From Rheinheimera mesophila (GTDB lineage: Bacteria; Pseudomonadota; Gammaproteobacteria; Enterobacterales; Alteromonadaceae), in contig NZ_LAVS01000002.1 of the NCBI RefSeq assembly GCF_000986865.1, positions 62,001 through 126,000 of the forward strand: 64,000 nt of DNA, written 5' to 3'. The notes beneath the pieces were generated by a model. That model saw nothing but the letters and a program-made list of their open reading frames with translations. It was not told where the DNA came from and ran no database searches. Below are positions 1 through 7,303 of the stretch, piece by piece (position 1 is the first letter of the stretch; every line of letters starts with the position of its first letter). The position numbers and the translations under genes are program-made.

Positions 1-52
1 ACTGCAATTGCGGGAAATATAAATACAACCAGAATTCCATTTGAGCAGACAT
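1..52 (-). CDS. imuB: ImuB, Y-family-like polymerase accessory protein (N-terminal fragment)
   Basis: Only the first 17 codons lie in the window; the gene runs off the left edge. The translation begins MSAQMEFWLYLYFPQLQ, and the hydrophobic WLYLYFPQLQ stretch is the usual opening of ImuB. ImuB is an inactive Y-family polymerase homologue that links ImuA and the clamp to DnaE2 in SOS mutagenesis. The start lies 11 bases after the imuA stop codon, and a GAGG ribosome-binding site overlaps that stop, so the two genes are co-translated. The identity rests on the short N-terminus plus the imuA neighbour; DnaE2 would be expected next but is outside the window. Confidence 0.7.
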   Translation of the reverse strand, partial: MSAQMEFWLYLYFPQLQ

Positions 53-63
53 CTGTAGCTGCC

Positions 64-747
64 TCAGCTAACCCTGGATAAAGGCGGATAAGAAGAGTGC
101 CTTTGCTGTAATTCCGGCTTGATAAACTGCGGATACAGCTCAGCCCATGGCAGCAGTAAGTCCTGCTGTTGCCAACCGCCTTTACGTTTCAAAATACGGA
201 TCTGTAATCCAGTGCTCGCCGGCATTAGTTGTAAACTTAAAGTCCAGGGCAATAGCTGTTGACCGGTTTGTAGTGGACGAAACAGATACAACTGGCTCTG
301 GCCTTGTGCGGCGGCTAATTGCAAGCGTTTCAGTTGCGTCAGTTGTAAGCTGTTTTGCCACAAGAGCACATCGATACAACAGCCACTTTTTAAGCAGAGC
401 TCCGCGGCCCAGAGTGCATCCGCAGCGCGGTGTGTATTCAGTTGTATAAGCTGATGCAAAGGCCGTTTTTGTTGCAACAGGTATTCAGCACACAGATGGG
501 CTGGCGGATTAATCCAGACTTGCAGCAGCTCTGATCCTGAGTGGTTCAGCGCTTTTGAGATCAATTGCAGTTCAGCACAAGCGCCATGGCTTTGTAACTC
601 AACAACGTTATGCTGTGGCCAGCCGCCGCCCAGCAACTGATCCAAAGCGGGAAAACCTGTACTTTGGCAATGTTCATACGGTGCTTCAGTTTGATTCGCC
701 AACCAGATCAGTTGTTTGTCCTGAAGCTGTTGCAGCAGAGCATTCAT
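64..747 (-). CDS. imuA: ImuA, SOS mutagenesis (translesion synthesis) protein
   Basis: This is a RecA/SulA-like protein of 227 residues. ImuA works with ImuB and the error-prone polymerase DnaE2 in damage-induced mutagenesis. The N-terminal half holds the family signature GFPALDQLLGGGWPQ (about residues 31-45) followed by NVVEL, resembling the region before the Walker A of RecA-like proteins, but without a clear P-loop, as is normal for ImuA. The start at 747 is preferred over the longer reading frame because GAGGTG precedes it at proper spacing and the LexA box lies just upstream. The gene is followed directly by imuB. Regulation by LexA is strongly supported by the sequence. Confidence 0.85.
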   Translation of the reverse strand: MNALLQQLQDKQLIWLANQTEAPYEHCQSTGFPALDQLLGGGWPQHNVVELQSHGACAELQLISKALNHSGSELLQVWINPPAHLCAEYLLQQKRPLHQLIQLNTHRAADALWAAELCLKSGCCIDVLLWQNSLQLTQLKRLQLAAAQGQSQLYLFRPLQTGQQLLPWTLSLQLMPASTGLQIRILKRKGGWQQQDLLLPWAELYPQFIKPELQQRHSSYPPLSRVS

Positions 748-763
748 GATGTTCACCTCAAAA

Positions 764-783
764 TACTGTATATAAAAACAGTA
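764..783. promoter_or_regulatory. LexA (SOS) box upstream of imuA
   Basis: CTGTATATAAAAACAG at 766-781 is an exact CTG-N10-CAG LexA operator, extended on both sides to TACTG...CAGTA. It ends about 17 bases upstream of the imuA start codon, where it would cover the promoter. This makes imuA-imuB a canonical SOS operon. Confidence 0.9.
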
Positions 784-920
784 TAAAAGATCTGGTTTGG
801 ATCGCAAGACTAAACTCAGAGTTTTCTGATCTTTTGCTTATGGTCGATCAAGGCGTAAGAATTATGTTAATCTGCGCGGCCTTCCAGCGTCCTCTGGCGT
901 TGCATCATCTTGGTACTTAT

Positions 921-2108
921 ATGACTGAAACCACCACATTTACCGCGAAAACCTGGATTTTGATCCTGAGTTTAGTGCTGATCGCGCTGACTTTACGGCC
1001 TTCTATGGCCTCTATCGGGCCTTTATTGCCTTTGATGCAACCTGAGCTGCATCTGTCTTTTACACAGGCATCCTTGCTGACGATGTTGCCTGTACTGGCG
1101 ATGGGCCTGGGGATCTTTTTTGCCCATCAGCTCGCGGTATGGTTTGGTTCTTATCAGGTGATTTTCTGGGCTTCCATCGCTATAGCCGCAGCCACAGCGC
1201 AGCGTTATTGGGCCACAGGTGCATTGGATTTAACGCTCAGTGCCATAGTGGCAGGTTTAGGTATTGCCATGGTGCAGGCCGTGGTACCTGGTGTGATTAA
1301 ACAAAAATTCAGCAGCAAGGCGCCCTTAGTCATGGGCTGGTATATATCGGCCATTATTGCCGGTGCTGCGTTAACGGCCTCATTAGCGGCGTTTTGGGCC
1401 AACTGGGCTCAAAGCTGGCGAGTGGCTTTATCTGGCTGGGTGCTGTTATCTGTCGTGGCCTTGCTGTTGTGGTGTTCACAGAAAAAAGCGATTGAAAATT
1501 TGCCAGTGGCACAGTCGCCACAACAACCTCTGAGTTTTCGCAAATACGGTAGAGCCTGGACTTTAGCGATGTTTTTTGGTCTGGTCACTTGTGCTTTTAC
1601 CTGCGTGCTGGCCTGGTTGCCGGCTTATTATGTCGAGCAGGGCTGGAGTGAACAAAAAAGTGGTTTGCTGCTGGGGTTGTTGCTGTGCATGGAGGTGGTC
1701 TCAGGTTTTGTCAGCCCTTGGCTGGCCAGTCGTAAAGCCGATCGTCGCCTTGTTATACAACTGCTTCTGGTCCTGATGGCGACAGGTTTTGCCGGTCTGG
1801 TGATAGCGCCGCAATTGGGTTTAGTCTGGGCTTCCCTGTTAGGCTTAGGTATAGGAGGGTTATTTCCCTTGTCTTTAATTGTCTCTATGGATCATCTGCA
1901 TCAGCCTTCTGCTGCTGCCAGCCTGACCGCTTTTGTGCAGGGGATTGGTTATACACTGGCAGCTTTTTCACCGCTGATAGCTGGTTTTATCCGTGACTTT
2001 AGCCAAAGCTTTAGCATTAGCTGGTTAGTGTTAGCCGCTATAGCCGTGCTTCTGATGGCGATGGCGACACGTTTTAATCCGGCGCTTTACAGCTCGAAAT
2101 TTCACTAA
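921..2108 (+). CDS. MFS transporter, CynX/NimT-like
   Basis: A 395-residue major facilitator superfamily permease with about 12 hydrophobic segments. The opening LTLRPSMASIGPLLPLMQ and the phrase VVPGVIKQKF resemble the CynX/NimT (cyanate and 2-nitroimidazole transporter) branch, so it probably moves a small organic anion; the substrate cannot be read from sequence. The start at MTETTTF is chosen because the first membrane segment follows directly, while the upstream in-frame codons (from 834 or 864) encode an atypical leader and have no better ribosome-binding site. It stands 20 bases before a DMT transporter gene and is probably co-transcribed with it. Confidence 0.75.
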   Translation: MTETTTFTAKTWILILSLVLIALTLRPSMASIGPLLPLMQPELHLSFTQASLLTMLPVLAMGLGIFFAHQLAVWFGSYQVIFWASIAIAAATAQRYWATGALDLTLSAIVAGLGIAMVQAVVPGVIKQKFSSKAPLVMGWYISAIIAGAALTASLAAFWANWAQSWRVALSGWVLLSVVALLLWCSQKKAIENLPVAQSPQQPLSFRKYGRAWTLAMFFGLVTCAFTCVLAWLPAYYVEQGWSEQKSGLLLGLLLCMEVVSGFVSPWLASRKADRRLVIQLLLVLMATGFAGLVIAPQLGLVWASLLGLGIGGLFPLSLIVSMDHLHQPSAAASLTAFVQGIGYTLAAFSPLIAGFIRDFSQSFSISWLVLAAIAVLLMAMATRFNPALYSSKFH

Positions 2109-2128
2109 GTTTTTACGGGGAATCCATC

Positions 2129-3010
2129 ATGCAAGCCAATCTGATGTTATTACTGGCCGCTGCAATCTGGGGCTTAGGTTTTGTTGCCCAGCGGTTGGGT
2201 ATGGAGCATTTAGGGCCTTATTCTTTTAATGGTTTACGTTTTTTTATCGGCGCTTTGAGTTTATTGCCTCTGATCTGGTGGTATCAACGTCAGGGTAAAT
2301 TACAGCAGGTTGACTGGAAACTGTTGTTATGGGGTGCTGTGCCTGTTGGTGTTTTACTCTTTATCGCCGCATCACTGCAACAGGTGGGACTTTTGTATAC
2401 CACTGCCGCCAACGCAGGCTTTATTACTGGGCTTTATATCGTACTGGTGCCGCTATTGGGCATTTTCCTCAGGCATAAAATCAGCGGCAATATCTGGCTC
2501 GGCTGTGCTATTGCAGTTTCGGGTTTGTATGTGTTGAGCGTAGGCGACAACTTTTCTGTCAATTTTGGCGATTTATTGCAACTGATAGGGGCGTTTTTCT
2601 GGGCTGCACATTTACTGACTATTGATCACTACAGCAAAAAAGTACCGCCTATTTTATTGGCTTGCCTGCAATTTGTGGTTTGTGGTGCTTTGAGTATGGG
2701 AGTGGCTTTTAGTATAGAAACCCCCACGGTCAGCAATGCTTTCTTGGCCTGGAAGTCGGTACTTTATGCGGGTGTAGTCTCAGTAGGGATCGCTTATACC
2801 TTACAAGTGATGGCGCAAAAACATGCTCATCCGGCTCATGCGGCCATTATTTTAAGTTTAGAAACTGTATTTGCCGCTCTGGGTGGGGTTTGGCTGTTGG
2901 GAGAAGAGTTGGGCAGCAGAGCCTTAACAGGTTGTGGCCTGATGCTGTTGGGCATGTTGGTGTCTCAGTTACCGCTGCGCTGGTTACTGCGCTCCAAAGC
3001 GTTCACCTGA
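2129..3010 (+). CDS. EamA/DMT family transporter
   Basis: A 293-residue inner-membrane protein with about ten hydrophobic segments arranged as two EamA repeats (roughly residues 3-135 and 150-285). The opening LLLAAAIWGLGFVAQRLGM and the second-repeat phrase LETVFAALGGVWLLGE are typical of drug/metabolite transporters that export metabolites. It follows the MFS gene by 20 bases, with GGGGAATCC before the ATG, so the pair looks like a two-gene export operon. The substrate is unknown. Confidence 0.8.
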   Translation: MQANLMLLLAAAIWGLGFVAQRLGMEHLGPYSFNGLRFFIGALSLLPLIWWYQRQGKLQQVDWKLLLWGAVPVGVLLFIAASLQQVGLLYTTAANAGFITGLYIVLVPLLGIFLRHKISGNIWLGCAIAVSGLYVLSVGDNFSVNFGDLLQLIGAFFWAAHLLTIDHYSKKVPPILLACLQFVVCGALSMGVAFSIETPTVSNAFLAWKSVLYAGVVSVGIAYTLQVMAQKHAHPAHAAIILSLETVFAALGGVWLLGEELGSRALTGCGLMLLGMLVSQLPLRWLLRSKAFT

Positions 3011-3017
3011 TGGGTCT

Positions 3018-3365
3018 TTAGTACTGCAGTTTAAACAGCAGCTCCGTTAAATCCGGTTGCCACCAGAAGTCTTTGGCGACACGGCCATTACGCACTATCA
3101 CACCTTCAGCCAGTAGCAATTGTTGTTGTGCCAGGGCTTGAGGTGTACCTGCAGCAAAAGCCAGTTGGCCACCAGCACGCATGACTCTGTACCAGGGCAG
3201 TTGCAGTTCATCCGGTGCTAAACCCAGTGTTTTTCCTACTAAGCGGGCACGACCGGGTAAACCTGCTAAGTCGGCTATCTGGCCATAACTGGCAATTTTT
3301 CCGGCCGGAATTTGTAATACCGTTTGCCAGATCTTGTGTTGTTTAGAGGGCGTTTGTTGGGACAT
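3018..3365 (-). CDS. Alkyltransferase-like protein (ATL, MGMT family)
   Basis: A 115-residue member of the O6-alkylguanine-DNA methyltransferase C-terminal domain family. The helix IPAGKIASYGQIADLAG and the arginine-finger region GRARLVGKTLG match the family. Where true methyltransferases have PCHRV, this protein has PWYRV (tryptophan at about 58), so it lacks the alkyl-acceptor cysteine. Alkyltransferase-like proteins such as E. coli YbaZ bind bulky O6-alkylguanine lesions and flag them for nucleotide excision repair. Its stop lies only 7 bases from the end of the convergent DMT transporter gene. Identification is firm. Confidence 0.9.
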   Translation of the reverse strand: MSQQTPSKQHKIWQTVLQIPAGKIASYGQIADLAGLPGRARLVGKTLGLAPDELQLPWYRVMRAGGQLAFAAGTPQALAQQQLLLAEGVIVRNGRVAKDFWWQPDLTELLFKLQY

Positions 3366-3436
3366 AGCCGGAGATCTATCCTTGTTTTTCTGTGGACAAT
3401 GCTACAATGCCGTCGCCTTTTTTGCCGGAGTTTTTT

Positions 3437-3610
3437 ATGTTTACTACCATTGACGGGATTCGGCTGCGTATTCCCACCACCGAGCCTGTTGCACCAGAAA
3501 GCAGTGATTGCTGTGGCAGCGGTAGTTGTTGCCCTTGTGTCTGGGATTATTACCGGGCAGAGCAAAAAGCCTGGCTGGCACAAAAAGAGCAAGAGCAACA
3601 ACAGGAGTAA
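3437..3610 (+). CDS. Small cysteine-rich oxidoreductase-like domain protein
   Basis: A 57-residue protein starting MFTTIDGIRLRIP. It contains CCGSGSCCPCVWDYY, matching the oxidoreductase-like N-terminal domain family, whose members are short proteins with clustered cysteines that probably bind metal or an Fe-S centre; no reaction is established. The start at 3437 has a GGAG site 6 bases upstream, so the longer frame starting at 3392 is not used. The C-terminus is a charged Glu/Gln tail. The gene lies divergent from the alkyltransferase-like gene with a 71-base gap. Confidence 0.65.
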   Translation: MFTTIDGIRLRIPTTEPVAPESSDCCGSGSCCPCVWDYYRAEQKAWLAQKEQEQQQE

Positions 3611-3644
3611 GAGTCTGCTTCATGACTCTTACTCTACAATCCGC

Positions 3645-4055
3645 TTAATAGGCTTTATTGACCACAGTGCGGCCTATAGGGGCCAGGCTTAAAGTCGCCA
3701 GTTTTAAGTGGGCTAAACCAAATGGAATGCCGATGATAGTGACAAAACAGGCTACAGCATGAACTAAATGCCCCAAGGCTAGCCAGAAACCAGCAAACAC
3801 AAACCAAATCACGTTACCGACAAATCCCAGTGGACCTGTGCCAATATCAGAGATGCGATTGAGGCGCTCACGGTTGACATGCTCGTTACCAAAAGGCCAA
3901 AACGCCATTTCACCAATGACAAAGCAGGCGCGGCCAAACGGAATAAACACAATACTTAAAAAACACAATAAACCAATACACCACCAGGCCAGCCCCATTA
4001 AAAAGCCACCCATCACAAACCATAACAGATTAAATATCAGTCGTAACGCAGCCAT
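3645..4055 (-). CDS. yccF: YccF domain inner-membrane protein
   Basis: A 136-residue membrane protein made of two similar halves, each a hydrophobic hairpin followed by FIPFGRACFVIGEMAFWPFG (about residues 38-57) or IGIPFGLAHLKLATLSLAPIG (near the C-terminus). This duplicated IPFG...PFG/PIG pattern defines the YccF family. The function is not known. The start MAALRL at 4055 is chosen because an AGGAGA site sits 8 bases upstream; the ATG two codons earlier is only 2 bases from that site. It is monocistronic, with a 376-base gap upstream. Confidence 0.85.
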   Translation of the reverse strand: MAALRLIFNLLWFVMGGFLMGLAWWCIGLLCFLSIVFIPFGRACFVIGEMAFWPFGNEHVNRERLNRISDIGTGPLGFVGNVIWFVFAGFWLALGHLVHAVACFVTIIGIPFGLAHLKLATLSLAPIGRTVVNKAY

Positions 4056-4280
4056 GATCATTCTCCTTTTTTCAGTTCTGACAAAAGGGTTACAAGATTA
4101 AGGCCAATATTAATTTTTATATAAATCATATAGATAAATTTAATGTGCAAAATTTCAGCCGTGAAAATTACCATTTAATAGTGAATTTCGCCGCTGACCA
4201 GACTGAACCACTCACAGGAAAAGCTTGCTGCAACAAGACACAACAGCTTTAATAGTGCGGTTTTAAGACTCTAAGACTAA

Positions 4281-4405
4281 TACCCAAATTAATTGGAGTT
4301 GCAGCGCGGTGACAAGTGCACGAGACCCCAGGAGCATAGTTCACCTATGTGACTGGGGCGAGGGCAGGAAGTCAACAAAGCTGCAGCTTCAAGTAAGAAG
4401 GGGAT
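4281..4405. repeat. Inverted-repeat element with internal hairpin (MITE/REP-like)
   Basis: This sits in the 376-base gap between yccF and the peptide transporter. Imperfect terminal inverted repeats end in GTTGCAGC on the left (4298-4305) and GCTGCAGC on the right (4380-4387), with TACCC (4281-4285) and GGGATA (4401-4406) at the edges. The centre is a hairpin: CCCCAG (4326-4331) pairs with CTGGGG (4353-4358), and inside it CATAG (4335-4339) pairs with CTATG (4345-4349). No coding potential is seen. The layout resembles short intergenic elements repeated in gammaproteobacterial genomes, but only one copy is present in this window. Confidence 0.55.
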
Positions 4406-4431
4406 AATAACTACAACATTCGCGGATCCCT

Positions 4432-6024
4432 ATGACAACAACTCTTCCAGTGCAGCGACAGTTGCTTGGCCATCCCATCGGCCTTTATGTGTGCTTTTTC
4501 ACCGAAATGTGGGAACGTTTTGCTTTCTACGGCTTAAAAGCCCTGCTGTTTTTATACCTGACCAAACACCATTTATTCTCCGATGACGATGGTTATATCC
4601 TGCTTGGTACTTATGCCGGTTTAGCCTATGCCTTGCCTGTGGTGGGTGGCTTGCTGGCGGATAAATACCTCGGTATGCGCAAAGCTGTTACCTTTGGTGG
4701 TGCTTTAATGGCTTTGGGTATGCTCGGCATGGCCTATCGCGGTCATGCCGCAACTCCGCAGATGGGCTTTGATCAGGTGGCGGTGCAAATTATGTATTTG
4801 TCACTGGCGCTGGTGGCTGTAGGGGTAGGTTTTTTAAAGCCGAATATTTCCACCATAGTAGGGCGTTTGTACGAGGAGAATGACCCGCGCCGCGACTCGG
4901 CTTTTACCATCTTTTACATGGGCATCAATATGGGCGCCTTTATCTCCAGTTTGTTTGTCGGCTGGGTTGGCATTGAATACGGCTGGGAATATGGTTTTGG
5001 GTCGGCCGGTATAGGCCTGATTTTAGGCTGGTTAGTGTTTGTTACTCAAACCAAACATTTGCAGGGCCAGGCTGAACCTGGTCGCCCCGAACTTTTAGAA
5101 GAAAAACGTTTTGGCATTCGCCGTGAAATACTGATTTATCTGGGTGCTTTGCTTGGTGTTGTGGTGGTCCAGCAAATTCTGCAAACCCGTTTTGACTTTG
5201 GTGCTTTGGCGGCTCTGTTAGGTTTGGCGGAAGGTACTGAAATTACCGCCACTGAAGTAGTAGCTATTCTGATGACTATCGCCCTGCTGATTTGGTGGTT
5301 TAAGTTTATTTTTGTTGAATGTAGCCAAGTGGAACGCGCCAACATGATAGTGCTGATGGTGCTGATTGGCATCTCTGCTGTGTTCTGGGGCTTGTACGAA
5401 CAAACCTATGGCACCTGGCTGGCGTTTTCCGACCGCGTGATGAATAGCTACACCTTCAACCTGCTGGTCAGCGACTTTACCCCCAACGCGTCACAATTAA
5501 CTTCGGTGGGCGCCTTGTTTATTTTTGCTCTGGCTATTCCTTTTGCCTGGCTTTGGCCTGTGCTGGATAAAAAAGGCTGGAACCCGTCTGCTCCGGCCAA
5601 ATTTGGTTTTGGTTTATTGTTCGCAGGTCTGGCGCACTTTGTATTGCAATACGCGGCACTGAACCCGGAGGCCAATGGCTTAGCTGGTTTTTGGTGGTTT
5701 ATTCTGGCGTATCTGGTGCTGGAAATAGGGGAGATGGTGTTATCTCCCATAGGGTTATCTGCGGTGACTACTTTATCCGTTGGTCGTGTCGTCAGCTTAA
5801 TGATGGGCGTCTGGTTTTTAGCTTCGGCCTTTGGTGAAATGTTAGCAGGTCGTTTTGGTACCTTAGCGTCAATGCCTGCAGGCACAGATACAGGCACTGC
5901 CCTGGCTATTTATGCCGATGTATTTGCCATTTTAGGCTGGGTTGGGGTGGGCTGTGCCATTTTTATGTTTGCCTTAACGCCAGTTTTGAATAAACAAATT
6001 CGGCAGGCACAAAACCACGGATGA
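4432..6024 (+). CDS. POT/PTR2 family proton-coupled oligopeptide transporter
   Basis: A 530-residue inner-membrane symporter that imports di- and tripeptides with protons. The POT signature TEMWERFAFYG (an ExxERFxYY variant) lies in the first helix at about residues 24-34, and the second family signature FTIFYMGINMGAF is at about 157-169. About 14 hydrophobic segments are present, as in DtpA-like bacterial members. The ribosome-binding site (GGATCC) is weak. A strong bidirectional hairpin terminator follows the stop. With the S46 dipeptidyl-peptidase 1.3 kb downstream, uptake of dipeptides released in the periplasm is plausible, but this is inference from proximity. Confidence 0.9.
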   Translation: MTTTLPVQRQLLGHPIGLYVCFFTEMWERFAFYGLKALLFLYLTKHHLFSDDDGYILLGTYAGLAYALPVVGGLLADKYLGMRKAVTFGGALMALGMLGMAYRGHAATPQMGFDQVAVQIMYLSLALVAVGVGFLKPNISTIVGRLYEENDPRRDSAFTIFYMGINMGAFISSLFVGWVGIEYGWEYGFGSAGIGLILGWLVFVTQTKHLQGQAEPGRPELLEEKRFGIRREILIYLGALLGVVVVQQILQTRFDFGALAALLGLAEGTEITATEVVAILMTIALLIWWFKFIFVECSQVERANMIVLMVLIGISAVFWGLYEQTYGTWLAFSDRVMNSYTFNLLVSDFTPNASQLTSVGALFIFALAIPFAWLWPVLDKKGWNPSAPAKFGFGLLFAGLAHFVLQYAALNPEANGLAGFWWFILAYLVLEIGEMVLSPIGLSAVTTLSVGRVVSLMMGVWFLASAFGEMLAGRFGTLASMPAGTDTGTALAIYADVFAILGWVGVGCAIFMFALTPVLNKQIRQAQNHG

Positions 6025-6044
6025 TTCAGACTAAGCGTACAGAC

Positions 6045-6070
6045 AAAGGCCGGATTTCACTCCGGCCTTT
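6045..6070. terminator. Bidirectional terminator between convergent genes
   Basis: A 10-base-pair stem, AAAGGCCGGA (6045-6054) and TCCGGCCTTT (6061-6070), encloses a 6-base loop. It lies between the convergent peptide transporter and the unknown 341-residue membrane protein gene. Confidence 0.85.
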
Positions 6071-6080
6071 GTGTTTCTGA

Positions 6081-7106
6081 TTATTTCTGCTCTGGCGTTG
6101 CAGTTTGACTGGGCTGAACCACAACCCGGCCTGTCACGCCTGCAGGAAAAGCGGGTGAGTCACAGACCCGTACTTTGTAGCTGTAACCCAACGGCTGAGC
6201 CGGATCGGGTGTGATCACCAGCACTTCATAGTCGTTGATATGCACCAGATGCTCAGGTGGGGTGAGTTTGCAACTGGAGGCGCCAAGGCTTTCGATATGG
6301 TAGTTAAAAGCCGCCACTAGCTTGTTTAACCACAGCATAGTGGGGAGTTTAAAGCCTCTCTCGTCAATAAATACCTGAAATTCAGGCACTTTGGTTTGTG
6401 GGCCTTGCCTGGGCTCTTCAACTGAAGCCTCACTTTGTTGTTTAAGTTTTTCCAGCTCTTGCTCAGCTAAATCCTGATGTTGCGCTGTGGTTTCTCCCCA
6501 GCTCAGAAACTCTTCAGGATGGCCGCTGAAATAACTGGCTAAAGTGAAGGTTAAAATGATAGTGACCACGGGCAGATAAATGATACGGGCGGCTAAAGTC
6601 CAGACCGGAAAGACTTCGTTATCCAGCAGGTGTTTCGAAGGAAGACCAAAAGGCCGCAGCATCAATAACAGCATAACTTTAATCAAATGCAGCATGGAGT
6701 AAAACTGCAAGGTCAGCATACTGCCTAGTAAGGTCCAGGCCGGGGCTAGCAATAAAGCCGCTAAGTTGACGCTGTAAGGCACTCTGTCGGGCCTTACCCC
6801 AATCACACCGTTGACAATAGATTCGGCATAGGCAAAAGAAAAATTCAACACAATAGCGTAAAAGGTCAGGATACAGGCTTTGCCCAGCAAGCTGTGCCAC
6901 CAGATGGCAAAGCGTTGCCACATCTCTTTTGCTGTCGCAAACAGTAACAATACCGCCCCTGTTTTCGCCAAAACGCTGTTGTCCGCACCCAATAACAAAA
7001 ACAGCAGAAAAAATACTGTGGCCAGCAAATAACCCCACTGGGCAACATGTAGCTGTGCTAAACGGGGAAAACGTTCATTCCATGCTTGCATAAGTAGTTG
7101 ATCCAT
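6081..7106 (-). CDS. Membrane protein of unknown function
   Basis: I do not recognise this 341-residue protein. The N-terminal two thirds hold about five hydrophobic segments (roughly residues 25-60, 75-95, 115-150 and 170-193). A charged coiled-coil-like linker rich in Glu, Gln and Lys follows (about 205-235), then a soluble C-terminal domain of about 100 residues ending in a Pro/Gln-rich tail. No catalytic motif is visible. It could be a membrane-anchored adaptor or sensor, but nothing supports a specific role. The start has no obvious ribosome-binding site, and the second Met (codon 6) is an alternative. Confidence 0.6.
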   Translation of the reverse strand: MDQLLMQAWNERFPRLAQLHVAQWGYLLATVFFLLFLLLGADNSVLAKTGAVLLLFATAKEMWQRFAIWWHSLLGKACILTFYAIVLNFSFAYAESIVNGVIGVRPDRVPYSVNLAALLLAPAWTLLGSMLTLQFYSMLHLIKVMLLLMLRPFGLPSKHLLDNEVFPVWTLAARIIYLPVVTIILTFTLASYFSGHPEEFLSWGETTAQHQDLAEQELEKLKQQSEASVEEPRQGPQTKVPEFQVFIDERGFKLPTMLWLNKLVAAFNYHIESLGASSCKLTPPEHLVHINDYEVLVITPDPAQPLGYSYKVRVCDSPAFPAGVTGRVVVQPSQTATPEQK

Positions 7107-7303
7107 CGTGTTGTTTTTATGCCACTATTGTTAGCACGCTACCACTTTTTGCTCAATCTGTCTGACAAAAGAACAGGCCATGCCACCTGGCTTAAATTTC
7201 CCACACTGGACTTAACAAGGTTGCACCAAGGCACTTTCCATGGATAATTTAACGCCTCGGTGCAGCACCAATGAAAACTACAACAAAAAAACCAAGGGAT
7301 CCT

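Noticed and set aside
3324-3692. Open frame of 122 codons on the plus strand between the ATL and yccF genes
   Set aside because: It overlaps three better-supported genes and has no start signal; the short cysteine-rich protein in another frame is preferred.
5448-5897. Open frame of 149 codons antisense to the peptide transporter
   Set aside because: It lies wholly inside a conserved transporter gene and shows no recognisable protein.
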